From NCBI GenBank assembly GCA_025355255.1, contig JANYAA010000172.1, positions 1 through 7,936 on the forward strand: DNA of 7,936 bases, written 5' to 3'. Shown here one piece after another: positions 5,642-7,936 of this stretch (position 1 is its first letter; each line of letters opens with the position of its first letter). Below the pieces are notes generated by a model. That model ran no database searches. It saw nothing but the letters and a program-made list of their open reading frames with translations, and was not told the DNA's origin. Origin of the DNA: Chloroflexota bacterium (lineage in GTDB: Bacteria; Chloroflexota; Limnocylindria; Limnocylindrales; CSP1-4). A program made the translations under genes and the position numbers.

Positions 5642-5886
5642 CGGGACTCACAGTCACGCTTTTCGCCGTCTCCTGCGCCGCCCCCGCTGAAACGGGACTG
5701 TCGGTCCGCGATGGCGCCGTGGTCATCGGCACGCGCTCGGCAGGAGGGCGCGTCTCAGGACTCGCAGTCCCGAGAACCGGGTTAGGGAGCGTCGCTGCGG
5801 GTCGCCGAAGGCGAGATAAGTGACCAGTAGTCCCGTTTCAGCGGCAGGTATGGAACCCGGGGCGAAATCCGTGACCAGCAGACCCG
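5642..5886. repeat. 245-bp symmetric array of five degenerate 26-bp motifs (dyad centre 5764)
   Basis: Five copies of a 26-bp motif lie between two convergent genes. The pattern is CGGG(A/T)CT, 3 bases, (A/G)GTC plus 2 bases, 3 bases, then 7 bases ending CGCC. Plus-strand copies are at 5642-5667 and 5693-5718. Minus-strand copies are at 5747-5772, 5810-5835 and 5861-5886. Spacing is mirror-symmetric: 51 bases within each outer pair, and 63 from the inner copies to the core. Positions i and 11528-i pair throughout without indels, including an exact 16-base inverted repeat (CCGCTGAAACGGGACT at 5684-5699; its complement at 5829-5844). Outer copies match each other at 19/26 and inner copies at 17/26, while the spacers between inner copies and core do not match. 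The 25-base linker inside each pair ends in CCGCTGAAA. It is not a CRISPR, because the copies are degenerate and inverted. A folded RNA, bidirectional terminator, BIME-like element or protein-binding array are all open. Confidence 0.75.
5753..5775. repeat. Central palindrome of the repeat array
   Basis: TCTCAGGACT (5753-5762) and AGTCCCGAGA (5766-5775) pair at 9 of 10 positions around CGC. The palindrome is the centre of symmetry of the 245-bp array. Because it is self-complementary, it can be read as a motif copy on either strand. Confidence 0.65.
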
Positions 5887-6023
5887 GCAGCGCGTAACTG
5901 CGCGGCGCTCCAGCCCGCCGGCCCGCTGGACTCAGCCGATCTCCGCGGCCTCGAACCCGGCTCGGGTGACTCCCGGGTGTCAACCCGTCACAAGCCGCGA
6001 CGCCATGTGCTGCCCGCGCGGGC
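5887..6023. other. Remainder of the convergent intergenic gap
   Basis: The gap between the glutamate decarboxylase stop and the Lon-domain stop is 413 bp. Outside the repeat array I see no gene. One imperfect hairpin is present: GTGA (5966-5969) with TCAC (5988-5991), and an inner CGGGT (5974-5978) with ACCCG (5983-5987) around GTCA. It lies 33 bases past the Lon-domain stop and could help end that transcript, but it has no T-run. The stretch 5611-5641 holds nothing recognisable. Confidence 0.35.
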
Positions 6024-6845
6024 CTAGTTGCGCTGCTGCGCCTGCGACCGCCGGTCCGGAATGAAGAGCGCGAGGCGCCGCGCAAGGAGGTCGAGCTCGC
6101 GGTCCAGCAGCTCGTCCAGATCGCGCAGCCGCTGCTCTGCCGTGGGCGCCTCCAAGAGCATCTGCTTGCGGTCCGCCTCCACCTGGACGATCCCGGTCAG
6201 AAGGTAGGACAGGGCCACCGGGTCGTCGGGGATGTGCGGCGCCGCAAGGGTCCGATCCACCGCGTCGGGTGTCTCCGCCAGCGCCTCAAACCGCTCGTCG
6301 TCGGCGTCGGCGCCGTCGCCATCGCCATCGCCATCGCCATCACCATCGTCATCGCCCACCTCAACCTCCACCTGGACGTCGAGCGGGATCCCGGGCTCGC
6401 CCTCGCGCGGCTGGATCAGGCGCAGGTATTCAACAAACCGCCGACGCACGCGGTCCACGAGGATCTCCGCTTCGTCGGCGTCGCCCTCCAGTTCAGGCCG
6501 CGTGACCACCCCAGCGACCAGATACGGCTCCGCGTCGGCATCAATGGACCGGACGTCGAAGCGGCCGGTGCCCACCACCTGGAGGTCCCAGCGCCCGTCC
6601 GAGTACCGCGACGCCTCGCGGATCTCCGCAAAGGTGCCCACGGACGCGATCGAGAGCTCTGCCGCCTGACCGCTGGCCGGCAGCACTTCGGGCCCCTCGC
6701 GGATCAGGACGATGCCAAATGGCGCGGACGCGTCGAGGCAGCGCCGAACTAGCAGCCGGTATCGCTCCTCAAACACGTGGAGCGGCAGCACGACGCCGGG
6801 GGCGAGGACCGTGTTGAGCGGGAAGAGCGGCAGACGCATCGACAT
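6024..6845 (-). CDS. LON peptidase substrate-binding domain protein (stand-alone Lon N-terminal domain)
   Basis: This protein has only the substrate-recognition domain of Lon protease (PF02190) and lacks the AAA+ and peptidase domains, so it is not a protease. Stand-alone members are widespread but their role is unsettled; they may bind unfolded or specific proteins. With the ATG at 6845 it has 273 residues. The domain starts at once with LPLFPLNTVLAPGVVLPLHV (5-24), followed by FEERYRLLVRRCLD (25-38), FGIVLIREG (43-51), VGTFAEI (69-75) and GTGRFDV (92-98). A helical C-terminal part (about 204-262) is typical. In between, residues 164-183 form an acidic Gly-Asp repeat coded by a 6-bp microsatellite, which looks like a flexible lineage-specific linker. 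The frame continues upstream to a TTG at 6914, but that part runs through a terminator-like hairpin. The ATG at 6839 is an alternative. No ribosome site is visible before either ATG. Confidence 0.88.
   Translation of the reverse strand: MSMRLPLFPLNTVLAPGVVLPLHVFEERYRLLVRRCLDASAPFGIVLIREGPEVLPASGQAAELSIASVGTFAEIREASRYSDGRWDLQVVGTGRFDVRSIDADAEPYLVAGVVTRPELEGDADEAEILVDRVRRRFVEYLRLIQPREGEPGIPLDVQVEVEVGDDDGDGDGDGDGDGADADDERFEALAETPDAVDRTLAAPHIPDDPVALSYLLTGIVQVEADRKQMLLEAPTAEQRLRDLDELLDRELDLLARRLALFIPDRRSQAQQRN
6315..6356. repeat. 6-bp microsatellite encoding a Gly-Asp tract
   Basis: Seven tandem six-base units lie inside the Lon-domain gene: GTCGCC, then ATCGCC three times, then ATCACC, ATCGTC and ATCGCC. 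Read on the minus strand they code for alternating Gly and Asp. The unit length is a multiple of three, so slippage would change linker length without breaking the frame. Confidence 0.8.
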
Positions 6846-6873
6846 CAAGGGTATGCGGGGTGGGAGGCGGAAA

Positions 6874-6906
6874 CAGTCGAGCCGCCGGGGGCCGGCGGCT
6901 CGGTTG
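6874..6906 (-). terminator. Probable intrinsic terminator of the Fe-S carrier gene
   Basis: A perfect 11-bp stem, CGAGCCGCCGG (6878-6888) with CCGGCGGCTCG (6892-6902), closes a three-base loop. Wobble and Watson-Crick pairs extend it to 6874-6906. On the minus strand it is followed by a short T-rich stretch (ACTGTTTCC). It lies about 45 bases past the Fe-S carrier stop and about 30 bases before the Lon-domain ATG, separating the two transcripts. Confidence 0.55.
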
Positions 6907-6916
6907 GGCGGCAATG

Positions 6917-6937
6917 CTGCGCGGTCAGGCCGCGCGG
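6917..6937 (-). terminator. Second hairpin just after the Fe-S carrier gene
   Basis: GCGCGG (6919-6924) and CCGCGC (6930-6935) pair perfectly around a five-base loop, and one wobble plus one Watson-Crick pair extend the stem to 6917-6937. It lies 14 bases past the stop codon. No real T-run follows, so it may act together with the stronger hairpin at 6878-6902. Confidence 0.3.
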
Positions 6938-6950
6938 GCGACCCCAGACG

Positions 6951-7349
6951 TCAGTGGGCGCAAGCCTTGGGAGCGCCGCCGTCGTCCGCCGTGCGGAACG
7001 AGGAGCCGCAGCCGCAGCCGGAGACGGCGTTGGGGTTGACCACGGTGAAGCCGGCACCCATGAGGGTGTCCACGTAGTCGATGGAGCTGCCCTGGATCAG
7101 CGGCACGCTGTTGGCGTCAATGTAGACACGCAGGCCGTTGGTCTGGAGCACGCTGTCCTCAGCCGTGGGCTGGTCCTCGAGCATCATGCCGTAGCGGTAG
7201 CCGGAGCAGCCGCCAGAGTAGACATAGACGCGCAGCCCAATCTCGGGGCTGGCCTCTTCCTTCGTCAGCTCGCGGAGCTTCGCCGCCGCAGCATCGGTAA
7301 GCGAGACGACCGTGGGCTGGGCGTCAATCATGGGCTGGGCGTCGAGCAT
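6951..7349 (-). CDS. A-type iron-sulfur cluster carrier (HesB/IscA/ErpA family)
   Basis: This small cytoplasmic carrier receives Fe-S clusters from the assembly scaffold and passes them to apo-enzymes. The 132 residues contain the three invariant cysteines of the family: Cys48 in SGGCSGYRYGM, and Cys112 and Cys114 in SGCGCGSSF. The block VSLTDAAAAKLRELTKEE (15-32) and the strand GLRVYVYSGG (38-47) are typical. The ATG at 7349 has a strong AAAGGAG site about 8 bases upstream. The frame runs further upstream but only as antisense of the gap and the thiolase gene. The N-terminus MLDAQPMIDAQP comes from an 18-bp tandem duplication. The C-terminus carries an extra tail of about 14 residues with one more cysteine (Cys130). 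Whether it is IscA, ErpA or SufA cannot be told, since no isc or suf genes are adjacent. It lies 110 bases downstream of the thiolase gene on the same strand and may have its own promoter (7407-7435). Confidence 0.93.
   Translation of the reverse strand: MLDAQPMIDAQPTVVSLTDAAAAKLRELTKEEASPEIGLRVYVYSGGCSGYRYGMMLEDQPTAEDSVLQTNGLRVYIDANSVPLIQGSSIDYVDTLMGAGFTVVNPNAVSGCGCGSSFRTADDGGAPKACAH
7313..7348. repeat. 18-bp tandem duplication at the start of the Fe-S carrier gene
   Basis: Units 7313-7330 and 7331-7348 share TGGGCTGGGCGTC and differ only in the last five bases (AATCA versus GAGCA). On the coding strand this repeats six codons and creates a second in-frame ATG at codon 7. Only the first ATG has a ribosome site. 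Confidence 0.8.
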
Positions 7350-7374
7350 GTGGGTTTCTCCTTTGGGGTCGCTG

Positions 7375-7400
7375 GTTCCCGGGCCGCCCCGGCCGGGGAC
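7375..7400 (-). other. GC-rich hairpin between the thiolase and Fe-S carrier genes
   Basis: GTTCCCGGGCC (7375-7385) and CGGCCGGGGAC (7390-7400) form an imperfect stem of about 9 pairs with a bulge and a C-A mismatch. It lies 60 bases past the thiolase stop. No T-run follows. It could weakly end the thiolase transcript, or fold in the leader of the Fe-S carrier mRNA just above its ribosome site. Confidence 0.35.
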
Positions 7401-7406
7401 TGAGCG

Positions 7407-7435
7407 ATCGTACGCAGCGCAACGGATTTCGTCCA
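7407..7435 (-). promoter_or_regulatory. Candidate promoter of the Fe-S carrier gene
   Basis: On the minus strand, TGGACG (7430-7435) and TACGAT (7407-7412) are separated by exactly 17 bases, and each matches the sigma70 consensus at 4 of 6 positions. The leader would be about 50 bases and would include the GC-rich hairpin at 7375-7400. Chance matches of this quality are common, so this is tentative. Confidence 0.3.
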
Positions 7436-7459
7436 GCGCCGCGTCGAAACCACCGGCTG

Positions 7460-7936
7460 CTAGGCCTCGACGCGCTCCACGATGGTCGCAATCCCCTGCC
7501 CCACACCGATGCACATCGTGGCGAGCCCGTAGCGGCCGCCGGACCGCGCCAGCTCGTGGACCAGCATGGTGATCAGCCGGGCCCCCGACGCGCCAAGCGG
7601 GTGGCCCAGCGCGATGGCGCCGCCGTTGGGGTTGGTCTTGGCGGGGTCCAAGCCAAGCTCGTCCATGCAGGCCACGGACTGGCTGGCGAAGGCCTCGTTG
7701 AGTTCCACGAGATCGAAGTTCTGAGGTGTGAGGCCCAGCTTTGCGCACAGCTTGTTGACCGCGTCCACCGGGCCCATCCCCATGATCTCCGGCTCGATCC
7801 CCGCATAGGCCGCGCCAAGGATCGTCGCGCGGGGCGTCCAGCCTAGCTGCGCGGCCTTCTCCGCCGAGGCGATCAGGCAGGCAGCCGCGCCGTCGTTGAT
7901 GCCCGAGGCGTTCCCGGCGGTGATGCAGCCATCGGG
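7460..7936 (-). CDS. Acetyl-CoA acetyltransferase (thiolase), C-terminal part
   Basis: Thiolases condense two acetyl-CoA to acetoacetyl-CoA, or cleave 3-ketoacyl-CoA, in the cytoplasm. The start lies beyond the right edge; 158 C-terminal residues are visible, about 40 percent of a typical 390-residue enzyme. Numbering from the window edge, the fragment has the CoA-site block [13 protein letters not shown] (7-19), IMGMGPV (51-57), the active-site NEAFA (80-84), [16 protein letters not shown] (105-120) with the general-base His112, and the second catalytic cysteine Cys142 in CIGVGQG. The last motif has Val where many thiolases have Gly; I regard this as normal variation. Sequence alone does not separate biosynthetic acetoacetyl-CoA thiolase from a degradative 3-ketoacyl-CoA thiolase. 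The GHPLGASG and CIG(V/G)GQG pattern fits the acetyl-CoA acetyltransferase group well. It is followed on the same strand, after 110 bases, by the Fe-S carrier gene. Confidence 0.94.
   Translation of the reverse strand, partial: PDGCITAGNASGINDGAAACLIASAEKAAQLGWTPRATILGAAYAGIEPEIMGMGPVDAVNKLCAKLGLTPQNFDLVELNEAFASQSVACMDELGLDPAKTNPNGGAIALGHPLGASGARLITMLVHELARSGGRYGLATMCIGVGQGIATIVERVEA

Noticed and set aside
5642..5886. Possible CRISPR array
   Set aside because: The motif copies are degenerate and change orientation in the middle, the intervals between them share conserved ends, and no cas gene is present.
5949..5958. T-loop-like GGGTTCGAGG on the minus strand, possible tRNA
   Set aside because: The flanking bases do not form a T stem, and no acceptor, anticodon or D arm could be found around it.
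5723..6085. Open frame of 120 codons on the minus strand across the repeat array
   Set aside because: It begins inside the Lon-domain gene in another frame, has no ribosome site, and its only regular part is the translated DNA repeat. I keep the peptide periodicity as an observation, not as a gene.
6777..7403. Open frame of 208 codons on the plus strand
   Set aside because: It is antisense to the Fe-S carrier and the intergenic hairpins. The composition is low-complexity Arg/Gly/Ala and the opposite strand has clear family motifs.

Overview
The window looks like chromosomal DNA from a high-GC bacterium. GC is visibly high throughout, third codon positions are strongly G/C, and GTG starts are used. 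The gene content is housekeeping plus accessory and typical of free-living bacteria. A soil or water lineage in Chloroflexota or Actinomycetota would fit, but nothing here fixes the phylum. There is no phage, plasmid, transposase, CRISPR, tRNA or rRNA gene.

Layout, left to right. (1) Positions 1-966 (+) hold the 3' part of an AI-2E/PerM-type membrane protein. Its tail overlaps by 55 bases the end of a convergent DUF2461 (TIGR02453) gene (912-1586, -). (2) Positions 1587-3186 hold a small + strand cluster: a good sigma70-like promoter with a 27-bp near-perfect palindrome over its -10 region, a DUF4260 membrane protein (1772-2176), a TetR-family repressor overlapping it by 4 bases (2173-2739), and a half-length RibD/dihydrofolate-reductase-like gene (2814-3089). 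(3) An EamA drug/metabolite exporter (3187-4110, -) and a glutamate decarboxylase (4234-5610, +) are divergent from a 123-bp gap. (4) The 413-bp convergent gap 5611-6023 contains a 245-bp symmetric array of five degenerate 26-bp motifs arranged as a dyad around position 5764. (5) Three minus-strand genes follow: a thiolase entering from the right edge (7460-7936), an A-type Fe-S carrier of the IscA/ErpA type (6951-7349), and a stand-alone Lon N-terminal-domain protein (6024-6845). Hairpins separate the last two.

How the parts work together. The clearest functional unit is DUF4260-TetR. The operator-like palindrome sits where a repressor would block RNA polymerase, and the repressor is the second gene of the same transcript, so autorepression controlling an uncharacterised membrane protein is the natural model. 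The glutamate decarboxylase keeps the PLP lysine and a C-terminal tail like the E. coli pH-lock tail, but no GABA antiporter is visible. The remaining genes are ordinary neighbours with no obvious shared pathway. The most unusual non-coding structure is the symmetric repeat element between the glutamate decarboxylase and Lon-domain genes.
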